This document shows, piece after piece, positions 6,005 through 12,045 of a DNA stretch of 20,205 nt. Under the pieces are notes generated by a model that was given only the letters and a program-made list of their open reading frames with translations, ran no database searches and was not told where the DNA came from. How positions within the stretch are numbered: position 1 is the stretch's first letter; the number at the start of each line of letters is the position of its first letter. Origin of the DNA: a virus; IMG/VR virus record IMGVR_UViG_3300031707_000239, positions 1-20,205 of that record; one strand, 5' to 3'. A program made the translations under genes and the position numbers.

Positions 6005-6772
6005 GTGCAATGCGAACGGCTGACAGACGAGCAGGTGGTCGAGCGGGCGCAGGCCGGCGACGGCGACGCGGCGGAGTGGCTGCTGCGGAAGTACCGGGGC
6101 ATCGTGGTCTACAAGTCGCAGTCGATCTTCATGCGCGGTACGGAGCGGGATGACATGATCCAAGAAGGCATGATCGGGCTGTTCAAGGGCATCCGGGACT
6201 TCCGTCCCGACCGTGACTGCTCGTTCCGAATGTTCGCCGACCTCTGCATCACGCGGCAGATGATCACGGCGGTGAAAGGAATCGGGCCGGACCAGCTCCT
6301 GCTGGTGTTCGCGAAGCCGCTGATGATGCGGGACCCGGAAAACGCAGGGCGGTCGGGGCGGCGCCATCGGACGGGTGGAGGGGGCCTGGGGCGAGAGATT
6401 GACCCGCCGGGGGAACGGACGACGGAGGAGATCGCCGTCGGGCGGATGGAGGCGCGGGAGAAGCTCCGGCTGCTCCAGGAGGTCTGCACCCCCTATGAGT
6501 GGCAGGTGGCGAAGCTGTTCGGTGAGGGGAAGAGCTACCAGGAGATCGACGCGACGATCGGGAGTGTTGGGCCTCATGGGCGGGACGGGGTGAAGGGGAC
6601 GGACAATGCGCTGGTGCGGGTGAGGCGGAAGATTGCGAAAATGGGGGAGGAGGTGATGGTCGGTGAAGTGGATGCGGGACATAGTCGAGATCCGGGAATG
6701 GGTCACCGTTTGGGTGGTCCGCAAGCCACGGAAGAAGAGAGGCAAGAAGCGCAAGTGAACGCCGACGCCTGA
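6005..6772 (+). CDS. Sigma-H-like RNA polymerase sigma factor
   Basis: This 255-residue sigma-70 family protein is closest in pattern to Bacillus-type sigma-H. Region 1.2/2 runs LTDEQVVERAQAGDGDAAEW (6-25), RDDMIQEGMIGLFKGIRDF (48-66) and SFRMFADLCITRQMITAVKG (73-92). Region 4 is TPYEWQVAKLFGEGKSYQEI (162-181), then GTDNALVRVRRKIAK (198-212). A glycine/arginine-rich linker (residues 115-140) replaces the usual inter-region segment. The C-terminal 40 residues after region 4 look non-conserved and overlap another small frame. GTG 6005 is the only reasonable start, 1 nt after the csf3 stop. Its position just before the terminase genes suggests it directs host polymerase to late phage promoters; that is inference. 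Confidence 0.87.
   Translation: MQCERLTDEQVVERAQAGDGDAAEWLLRKYRGIVVYKSQSIFMRGTERDDMIQEGMIGLFKGIRDFRPDRDCSFRMFADLCITRQMITAVKGIGPDQLLLVFAKPLMMRDPENAGRSGRRHRTGGGGLGREIDPPGERTTEEIAVGRMEAREKLRLLQEVCTPYEWQVAKLFGEGKSYQEIDATIGSVGPHGRDGVKGTDNALVRVRRKIAKMGEEVMVGEVDAGHSRDPGMGHRLGGPQATEEERQEAQVNADA
6648..6657 (+). promoter_or_regulatory. Near-perfect Shine-Dalgarno AGGAGGTGAT
   Basis: AGGAGGTGAT is complementary to the 3' end of 16S rRNA over 10 nt. It lies inside the sigma gene, 5 nt before GTG 6663 and 14 nt before ATG 6672 of a different frame, and so marks a real internal initiation site. Confidence 0.6.
6663..6758 (+). CDS. 31-residue basic small protein overlapping the sigma gene
   Basis: GTG 6663 opens a 31-codon frame, different from that of the sigma gene. 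It begins MKWMRDIVEIREW, continues with a hydrophobic VTVWVVR stretch and ends in a lysine/arginine tail (KPRKKRGKKRK). ATG 6672 is an alternative start (28 residues). The near-perfect Shine-Dalgarno at 6648-6657 is placed correctly for either start, and the sigma frame here no longer encodes recognisable sigma sequence. The short amphipathic or membrane-proximal segment with a cationic tail could bind nucleic acid, membrane or polymerase. No homologue is recognised and the function is unknown. Confidence 0.5.
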   Translation: MKWMRDIVEIREWVTVWVVRKPRKKRGKKRK

Positions 6773-6782
6773 CAGGAATGCC

Positions 6783-7304
6783 ATGGAAACGGCAATGGAG
6801 CGGAAATCCGATGGATGGAAGCCCTGCAACGCGCGGACCCGGTCGGGCGGGCGATGTAAGCTCGCCCCGACACCGGGGAATGCGCGTTGCCGCTTCCATG
6901 GCGGCCGAGCGGGCCGCCCGATCGTGCATGGGGCGTACTCGAAGCTGCTGCGGAAGCGGCCGGGGTTCGGGGAGTACCTCGACGCGGTGGCCGGCCTGCA
7001 GGCGGAGCATGGGTTGTCGATGGGGCCCGAGATCGAGACGCTACGGGCGCGGTTGCTTGAGGTGCAGGCGTCGGGCAACGACCCGCAGGCGGAGGCGACG
7101 CTCGCAGGAGTGATCGATAAGCTCAGGCGGAGTGAACAGGTGCTGGCGGGGCTCGTATCGCGAGAGGACGCGCTGGAGGCGATGCGAGCGGTGATGGGGT
7201 GCATACATGGTCACGTGGATGGCGCCACTTGGGACGCGATCTGCATCGATCTCGCTCGAAGAGGTCTTGGGCGAGTGCGTGCCATTGGAGCCGCCGACGA
7301 CTGA
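6783..7304 (+). CDS. Terminase small subunit-like protein with zinc knuckle
   Basis: The N-terminal motif CNARTRSGGRCK (15-26), then C36 and HGG (39-41), followed by GRPIVHGAYS (44-53), is typical of phage proteins annotated as small terminase-like or HGG-motif proteins encoded next to the large terminase. The rest is helical (LQAEHGLSMGPEIETLRARL) and could oligomerise. The length of 173 residues fits a small terminase. ATG 6783 has AGGA 6 nt upstream. The 3' end overlaps the large terminase start by 98 nt, unusually long for this genome, so either this protein or the downstream gene may in reality be shorter. Recognition of packaging-site DNA is inferred from position. Confidence 0.7.
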   Translation: METAMERKSDGWKPCNARTRSGGRCKLAPTPGNARCRFHGGRAGRPIVHGAYSKLLRKRPGFGEYLDAVAGLQAEHGLSMGPEIETLRARLLEVQASGNDPQAEATLAGVIDKLRRSEQVLAGLVSREDALEAMRAVMGCIHGHVDGATWDAICIDLARRGLGRVRAIGAADD

Positions 7305-8883
7305 GCGGCTCGGGCTCGCCGAGTGGGCTGAGGCGCACCGGGTGCTCGATGGACGGGTGTTCTCGTTCCGCGGGCATGAGTACCTGCGCGAGCTGTATGA
7401 CGATGCCCAGGACGCGCGGCATGTCGTGCTGATGAAGGGCAGTCAGATGGGGGGCACGGAGTACGCCCTCTCGCGGGTGCTCTGGATGCTCGACACCGAG
7501 GCGCAGGCCGGCCGGCGCCGGCGGGCGATCTACTACTTCCCGTATAGCTCGGACGTGATGGACTTCAGCCGCGACCGGTTCACGGCGGCGGTGAACGATT
7601 CGCCATACCTGGGCAGCATCGTGGGGCCGGAGCTGGGCGCGATAAATCGCGCCCCTACGGGGGATAGGCCAGGGGCGATCCGGGAGAGCTCGGTGCAGGC
7701 GTTGAGGAGTGTGAGGGGATCCCGGCTGTACTTCCGGGGGATGCTCTCGAGGGGCTCGCGGATCGGCGAGACGGGGGCGATGAAGGTCAAGAGCATCCCG
7801 GGCGATATGCTGGTGTTCGACGAACTGGACGAGGCGCCGCAGGCAGCGCGCGAGCAGGCGATCGAGCGGGTCGGGCACTCGGACCTGCGATGGGTGATCG
7901 AGCTGTCGACGCCGACGTACCCGGGTAGCGGTATCGACATCCCATGGCAACAGTCGGACCAGCGGCACTGGCACCTCGACTGCCTATGTTCGGACGGATG
8001 CTGCGTCGATGACGCGTTCCCGGCGTGTGTGGACGATACCGGGGAGCTTCGTTGCCCTGCGTGCAGTGAGGTGCTGGATCGCGCCGAGGGACATTGGGTC
8101 GCACACGCGGAGAGCGAGATCCGAGGGTATCGGATCAGCCAGCTCTACAGCTCGACCCATGGGCTGCGCGGGATCGTGGAACGGTACCAGGCGCCCGGCG
8201 ATCATCAACAGGTGATGAACCATGCGCTCGCACGGCCGCATCGGGATGGGACGCGGACGCCGTTCCCGCGGGAGTTGGTCGAGGGATGCTGCCGACCGCG
8301 GGAGATGGAGACCTCGGGGACGCGGACCTACTGTGGGATCGACGTGGGGAGCGATCTGTTCTACGTGGTGATCGCGAGCCGCGGGGCGGACGGCTCGATG
8401 CAGGTGATCTGGGTCGGCGAAGTGAGCACGGCGACGGACGAGCATGGGGCGCCGGCCGAGCTGTATGAGGTGCTGAGCCGTTACGATGTGGCTGTCGGAG
8501 TCGTTGACGCGCAACCGGAGACCCATACGGTGCAGCGGATCATCCGGGACCATCCGAGCCGGATGGTGCGGTGCCGGTATGAACAGCAGCATGTCCGATC
8601 GGAGTGGCAGCACTCCAAGCGGACGGTGTGCACCGACCGGACGACCTCGCTCGATGACCTGCGGACGCGGTATGTGGCCGGCGGGATCGAACTGCCATCG
8701 CCGCAGATCCCGGCGATGCAGACGCTCATCGCGCACCATGCGGCGTTCGCGATCGAGTACGTCGAGAGCGGGCAGACACGGGTGCAGCGGAAGGTGTACC
8801 GAGACACAGGGGCGGATCACTTCGCCCATGCGGTCAACTACTGCCACATCGCGTTTCAGCGGCCGACGCCGGGGGTGGCGTGA
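7207..8883 (+). CDS. terL: Terminase large subunit (packaging ATPase-nuclease)
   Basis: This 558-residue motor cuts and pumps DNA into proheads. The GpA/TerL-type N-terminus AEWAEAHRVLDGR (38-50) is followed by a variant Walker A, KGSQMGGTE (77-85), and Walker B MLVFDELDE (201-209) with catalytic E. A CxxC pair (C283, C286, with further cysteines at 261-266) may bind zinc. The RNase H-like nuclease has D379 (CGIDVGSD), D434 (VVDAQ) and D537 (GADHFAHAVNY). The start is uncertain: ATG 7207 gives the longest form, while GTG 7279 gives one 24 residues shorter. Residues about 144-152 (AINRAPTGD) come from an in-frame stem-loop repeat inserted in the ATPase domain. The stop overlaps the next gene as TGATG. 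Confidence 0.9.
   Translation: MVTWMAPLGTRSASISLEEVLGECVPLEPPTTERLGLAEWAEAHRVLDGRVFSFRGHEYLRELYDDAQDARHVVLMKGSQMGGTEYALSRVLWMLDTEAQAGRRRRAIYYFPYSSDVMDFSRDRFTAAVNDSPYLGSIVGPELGAINRAPTGDRPGAIRESSVQALRSVRGSRLYFRGMLSRGSRIGETGAMKVKSIPGDMLVFDELDEAPQAAREQAIERVGHSDLRWVIELSTPTYPGSGIDIPWQQSDQRHWHLDCLCSDGCCVDDAFPACVDDTGELRCPACSEVLDRAEGHWVAHAESEIRGYRISQLYSSTHGLRGIVERYQAPGDHQQVMNHALARPHRDGTRTPFPRELVEGCCRPREMETSGTRTYCGIDVGSDLFYVVIASRGADGSMQVIWVGEVSTATDEHGAPAELYEVLSRYDVAVGVVDAQPETHTVQRIIRDHPSRMVRCRYEQQHVRSEWQHSKRTVCTDRTTSLDDLRTRYVAGGIELPSPQIPAMQTLIAHHAAFAIEYVESGQTRVQRKVYRDTGADHFAHAVNYCHIAFQRPTPGVA
7635..7660. repeat. Stem-loop repeat, GGGCGC...GCGCCCCTACG family
   Basis: Perfect 9-bp arms GGGCGCGAT and ATCGCGCCC surround a 2-nt loop (7635-7654), followed by the conserved tail CTACGG. 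It is in frame inside the terminase ATPase domain. Relatives: 15249, 18086, 18340. Confidence 0.85.
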
Positions 8884-9137
8884 TGGTGCGACGAACGAGA
8901 CTGATGGTCCCGTCCCCCCCCCCCTCGGTCCCCCCCGCGAACGGGGGGGAGGGCGGATTGCATCGGACGTACTGCCCGGCGTGTGGGCGGCGGGGATGCG
9001 ATGTCGCGGGCGATGTGGCACGAGTCGTGGAGCCATGCCGGAGATGTGGGAAACTGGTCGAGGTGGTTGTACGCGGTGAGCGGCTAGAGGTAAACTTGAC
9101 CTGTCAGACGAATACCTCTGGCGACGAACACAACTAG
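8883..9137 (+). CDS. Com-like small zinc-ribbon protein
   Basis: This 84-residue protein has CPACGRRGC (31-39) and CRRCGKLVEV (52-61), two CxxC knuckles spaced as in Com-type phage zinc ribbons. In Mu-like phages Com activates translation of mom, but no mom-like gene is in this window, so that role should not be assumed. ATG 8883 overlaps the terminase stop (TGATG); GTG 8880 is an alternative. Residues 11-25 (proline- and glycine-rich) are encoded by an inserted stem-loop repeat, so about a sixth of the protein is repeat-derived. The C-terminus (TCQTNTSGDEHN) lies in a locally less GC-rich stretch holding an inverted repeat. Confidence 0.7.
   Translation: MVRRTRLMVPSPPPSVPPANGGEGGLHRTYCPACGRRGCDVAGDVARVVEPCRRCGKLVEVVVRGERLEVNLTCQTNTSGDEHN
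8911..8955. repeat. Stem-loop repeat, poly-C/GCGAAC/poly-G family
   Basis: Arms CCCCCCC (8930-8936) and GGGGGGG (8943-8949) flank the loop GCGAAC, preceded by a second C run and CTCGGT. It lies in frame in the Com-like gene. The same family occurs at 11819 and 15875. Confidence 0.85.
9086..9119. promoter_or_regulatory. 7-bp inverted repeat, possible operator
   Basis: AGAGGTA (9086-9092) and TACCTCT (9113-9119) are perfect inverted arms 20 nt apart, in the least GC-rich spot of the late region, at the 3' end of the Com-like gene. They might form a protein site or a weak RNA stem. Function unknown. Confidence 0.3.
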
Positions 9138-9174
9138 GACCCAGCGCCCCATTCGGACCTATGCGTCCACCAGC

Positions 9175-9210
9175 GGGCCTGACCTCCGGTGACGGAGGCG
9201 GGTCCGTTTT
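9175..9210 (+). terminator. Hairpin with GTGA tetraloop and T tract ahead of portal
   Basis: CCTCCG (9183-9188) and CGGAGG (9193-9198) pair around GTGA, a GNRA-type loop. The stem continues outward with one bulged A through 9175-9181 pairing with 9199-9205, including two G-T wobbles, then G and TTTT (9207-9210). This is the form of an intrinsic terminator, although the U tract is short. It separates the packaging genes from the portal gene, so it may attenuate rather than stop late transcription. The hairpin also excludes GTG 9189, which lies in its loop, as a likely portal start. Confidence 0.6.
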
Positions 9211-9227
9211 CGCTGTGTGGGGTTGGC

Positions 9228-11453
9228 ATGGGCCTGCTGGGTCGGACAGCCTACGCGCTCTTTCCCAACGTGACGGAGCGTTTCCGCAGCGGTAGCGCGG
9301 CACGAGTCCGCGCCCTACAAGCGGGCGGGGTGCCCGGCATGACCAGCAGGCCCGGCACTCCATCGATGCCGCAGAGTGCGAAGTACAACGACTTCGCCCG
9401 GGCGATGGAGCAGGCGATCTGGCTCTCGATGTCGGTATCGGTGCTCGCGCAAAAGGCGGCGGACCTGCCACTGAAGGTCTACCGCCCCGGGCGCGGGGGC
9501 GAGCGGGAGGACCTCGGACCTGACCATCCGCTGCTCCAGCTCCTCTGCACACCGAACCCCGTTCATCCCGGCATGCTGTTCGACGAGATGATCTACAGCT
9601 ACATCCTGCTGGGCGGGGCGGCCCCGATCTACGTCGCGGCGTCGCGCGGGGGTGGCCCTGGGGAGCTGTGGCCATTGCGGCCCGACCAGGTGTGGGTCTA
9701 CCCGAGCGCGACCCAGTGGATCGACCACTACGAGCATCGGGTGGGGACGACGATCACGCGGTATGCGCCCGAGGAGATCATCCTCCTGCGGACCGCGCAT
9801 CCGCAGCAGGAGTACTTCGGGCTGGCGCCGGTGCAGCCGCTGGAGGGCGTCGTCGCGCTCGACCTCATGGCGCGGACATGGAACATGGCCACCTTCCAGA
9901 ACCACGCCGGCTCCGCAGGGGTGTGGAGCACCGACGACCCGATGATGACTGCCGATCAGGCGCGGGAGATCGAGGCGCACATCGACGAGAAGTTCAAAGG
10001 GCCGGCCAACGCAGGGCGGTCCCTCGTGGCGTGGGGTGGGATGCGGTTCACGCAGGCCGGGACGACCGCGCGGGACATGGAGTACTCGGCGCTGCTCGAC
10101 CGGGTGCGGGATACCCAGACCAGCGGCTTGCATGTGCCGCCGATCATGGCCGGGCGCACCGAGAACGCCAGCTATGACAACGCGACGACGCAGATCAAGC
10201 TCTTCTATGCGAACGGCGTGAAGCGGCTCACCAACACCAGCGACGCCGGGTACAACCACGCGCTGGCACCGAAGCCTCTGGGTTGGCCGCGATCCATTCT
10301 GAGCAAGCCATACCAGGGGCTGATCGTGGAGACCGACTTCAGCGGCGTGCCCGAGCTGCAGGAGGACCAGGAGAAGTTGGAGCGGATCCGCGACCTGAAG
10401 CTACGGAACTGGACGAGCACGATCAACGAGATCCGGGCGGAGCGTGGCGAGGGTCCTGTTTCGTGGGGCGACGAGGCATGGGGCTCGATGTCGAATGTGC
10501 CGCTGGGGACGAGTTGGTCGCTGGGGGGCGGTGGAGGCGCGGCATTGGCTGCGAGGAGCAGGGGCGGGCCGGACATCGCCCGCTTCGCGGGCTCGTGCGG
10601 CCCCTCCGGTTGCCACCGCAAGGTGAGGTTGCGGTTCCTGCCGGAGCGGCGGATCGAGCTGTGGTTCAAATTCGCCGGGGGGCTGGAGCGGCAGCAGCGG
10701 CTGATCGGCGGGGTGTTCGCGCGGCTGTATGCGAAGCTCGCGGCGGACGTCGACGTCGAGGGGGACGTGCCGTTCGCGCTCGACGCGTGGCGGAAGCGGT
10801 TCGCCGCCGACGGACTGCCGGTGATCCGGGATGTGCTGCAGGCGGGTGCGCAGGAGGGGCTCAATCAGGCGAACGAGCTGACGGGGCAAGAGGCGGCGGC
10901 CTCGGTAGGTGGGCCGGGTGGGACCCCTACCCCACGCGGCCCCTCCAGGGGGATCGCGAAGGCGTTCGACATCGCGCCGACGATGATGGTCGAATTCCTG
11001 CGGCAGCGGGAGAACAAGCTGCGCGGGTTGGCGGACACATCGTATGACGACCTGAAGGCGTCACTGGTGCAGGGGCGCGAGGCGGGCGAGAGTGTCGAGT
11101 CGCTCCGCGGGCGAGTGGAGAAGGTGCTCGGGCAGAGCGTGGTCGATCAGGACCTGGATGCGCTCGTGGGGTGGCGTGCGGAACGGGTCGCGCGGACGGA
11201 GACAATCGGGGCCAACAACCAGGGCGCGCTGTTCGGATACGAGATGAGCGGCGCGGTGGATGGTAAGGAGTGGCTCGCGACACAGGACCCGCCCAGATCG
11301 CGCGAGGAGCATGATGCGATCGATGGCATGGTAGTCGGGCTGGACGAGGCGTTCGATGTGGGGGGCGAGTCGCTCGAGTTCCCGGGCGACCCGAATGGCA
11401 GCCCGGAGAACATCATCAACTGCCGGTGCTCAATCGCGCCGGTCGTGATGTGA
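9228..11453 (+). CDS. Portal protein fused to Mu-F/SPP1 gp7-like head protein
   Basis: This 741-residue protein joins two virion functions. Residues about 50-430 are an HK97-type portal (FARAMEQAIWLSMSVSVLAQ, YSYILLGGAAPIYV, PPIMAGRTENASYDNATTQ at 304-322, FSGVPELQEDQEKLERI). Residues about 465-741 are a Mu gpF-like minor head domain, with RAERVARTET (650-659), then SREEHDAIDG (691-700), FDVGGESLEFPGDP (709-722) and the terminal NCRC (731-734). The junction (430-465) and a second linker (560-575) are glycine/proline-rich and include stem-loop-repeat sequence. ATG 9228 is preferred over GTG 9189, which lies in a hairpin loop. Portal forms the dodecameric DNA channel; the F-like domain usually assists head assembly. 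Such fusions exist in other phages. Confidence 0.88.
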   Translation: MGLLGRTAYALFPNVTERFRSGSAARVRALQAGGVPGMTSRPGTPSMPQSAKYNDFARAMEQAIWLSMSVSVLAQKAADLPLKVYRPGRGGEREDLGPDHPLLQLLCTPNPVHPGMLFDEMIYSYILLGGAAPIYVAASRGGGPGELWPLRPDQVWVYPSATQWIDHYEHRVGTTITRYAPEEIILLRTAHPQQEYFGLAPVQPLEGVVALDLMARTWNMATFQNHAGSAGVWSTDDPMMTADQAREIEAHIDEKFKGPANAGRSLVAWGGMRFTQAGTTARDMEYSALLDRVRDTQTSGLHVPPIMAGRTENASYDNATTQIKLFYANGVKRLTNTSDAGYNHALAPKPLGWPRSILSKPYQGLIVETDFSGVPELQEDQEKLERIRDLKLRNWTSTINEIRAERGEGPVSWGDEAWGSMSNVPLGTSWSLGGGGGAALAARSRGGPDIARFAGSCGPSGCHRKVRLRFLPERRIELWFKFAGGLERQQRLIGGVFARLYAKLAADVDVEGDVPFALDAWRKRFAADGLPVIRDVLQAGAQEGLNQANELTGQEAAASVGGPGGTPTPRGPSRGIAKAFDIAPTMMVEFLRQRENKLRGLADTSYDDLKASLVQGREAGESVESLRGRVEKVLGQSVVDQDLDALVGWRAERVARTETIGANNQGALFGYEMSGAVDGKEWLATQDPPRSREEHDAIDGMVVGLDEAFDVGGESLEFPGDPNGSPENIINCRCSIAPVVM
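9295..9318. repeat. Stem-loop repeat, CACRAGT-loop family
   Basis: Arms GCGCGG (9295-9300) and CCGCGC (9308-9313) surround CACGAGT and are followed by CCTACA. It is in frame near the portal N-terminus (AARVRALQ). Relatives: 14714 and 19943. Confidence 0.8.
10578..10607. repeat. Stem-loop repeat with GCGGCCCCTCC tail
   Basis: GCCCGC-TTC-GCGGGC hairpin (10578-10592), then the tail GCGGCCCCTCC (10597-10607). It lies in frame at the junction of the portal and Mu-F-like domains. Confidence 0.65.
10918..10946. repeat. Stem-loop repeat with GCGGCCCCTCC tail
   Basis: GTGGG (10918-10922) and CCCAC (10931-10935) form a short stem followed by the same GCGGCCCCTCC tail as at 10597 and 19298. It encodes a proline/glycine linker inside the Mu-F-like part. 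Confidence 0.55.
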
Positions 11454-11462
11454 GGTGCTGAG

Positions 11463-11813
11463 ATGGCGACGCTCGGGGTACAGGATCAGGTCTATCTGCA
11501 GGATGCCACGACGCGGGAGAAGGTGGTCTCGCAGACCTACAACACCTCGTGGACGGTGACGGGGTGGCACTATGCCACGTTCACGATCGCCGCGAACCAG
11601 ACCGATTCCCAGGTCAACTTCGGGAACCTGGCGGCGGCGCGGCATGTGTGGATCCAGACCGACCAAGACTGCACGGTGAACATCGGGGGGACTGGTGGGA
11701 CGGACATCCCATGCGCGAAGAAGCTCGAGCTGCATAGCGCGGCGGACATCACGCTGATCTATATCACGACGGGCGCGAGCATCACCACGGTGACGGTGGT
11801 GCTGGCGAAGTAG
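11463..11813 (+). CDS. Small beta-rich virion protein (hypothetical)
   Basis: This 116-residue protein is rich in threonine, valine and aromatic residues, with alternating beta pattern (WTVTGWHYATFTIAANQTD, VWIQTDQDCTVNIGG, DITLIYITTGASITTVTVVL). It has no signal peptide or membrane segment. It resembles small jelly-roll or Ig-like head decoration or fibre subunits in composition, but no family is recognised. ATG 11463 follows GAGGTG and begins 9 nt after the portal-F stop. Its placement between head genes supports a virion role; that is inference. Confidence 0.75.
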   Translation: MATLGVQDQVYLQDATTREKVVSQTYNTSWTVTGWHYATFTIAANQTDSQVNFGNLAAARHVWIQTDQDCTVNIGGTGGTDIPCAKKLELHSAADITLIYITTGASITTVTVVLAK

Positions 11814-11818
11814 GGGAT

Positions 11819-11858
11819 GCCCCCTCCCCGGCCCTCCCCGCGAACGGGGAGGGGGAAA
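11819..11858. repeat. Stem-loop repeat, C-run/GCGAAC/G-run family
   Basis: Perfect arms CCCTCCCC (11832-11839) and GGGGAGGG (11846-11853) flank GCGAAC. The T and A within the arms are a compensatory pair relative to the copies at 8911 and 15875. It is intergenic, 5' of the zinc-ribbon gene. Confidence 0.85.
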
Positions 11859-11868
11859 GGCGAGGACG

Positions 11869-12045
11869 ATGCGGACGAACAGGATCGCGTGGAGGCCGGT
11901 GGCGGCGGCGACGCCAAGCCGGTGTCCGCATTGCGGGGGGCAGAGGATCGAGAGGGTCAACGACATGCAGGCGCGCTGCGTGGAGTGTGGGCGCTCGATA
12001 CCGATCGCGGCGAAGAGCGCGCTTCACCCGAAAGGGGTGGGCTAG
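11869..12045 (+). CDS. 58-residue zinc-ribbon protein
   Basis: ATG 11869, with GAGGA 3 nt upstream, opens a 58-codon frame ending TAG 12045, immediately before the protease start. It contains CPHCGGQRI (C19, C22) and CVECGRSIPI (C37, C40), two CxxC knuckles 14 residues apart. This is a compact zinc ribbon with basic flanks, likely nucleic-acid- or protein-binding. It is the third small zinc protein in the window. The gene is short but has good codon use and fills an otherwise empty gap between two head genes. Function unknown. Confidence 0.72.
   Translation: MRTNRIAWRPVAAATPSRCPHCGGQRIERVNDMQARCVECGRSIPIAAKSALHPKGVG

Noticed and set aside
9096-9130. TTGACC considered as a -35 promoter element
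   Set aside because: No convincing -10 hexamer lies 16-18 nt downstream (TGGCGA at the expected place).
9189-9227. GTG 9189 as portal start
   Set aside because: It lies in the loop of a strong terminator-like hairpin and encodes residues without portal similarity; ATG 9228 begins the better sequence.
9138-9227. Possible tRNA or small RNA gene in the gap before the portal
   Set aside because: No cloverleaf with acceptor and T-loop consensus can be drawn; only the hairpins described are supported.
7984-9675. 563-codon minus-strand open frame opposite terminase and portal
   Set aside because: It spans several real + strand genes, includes repeat translations and has no recognisable domain.
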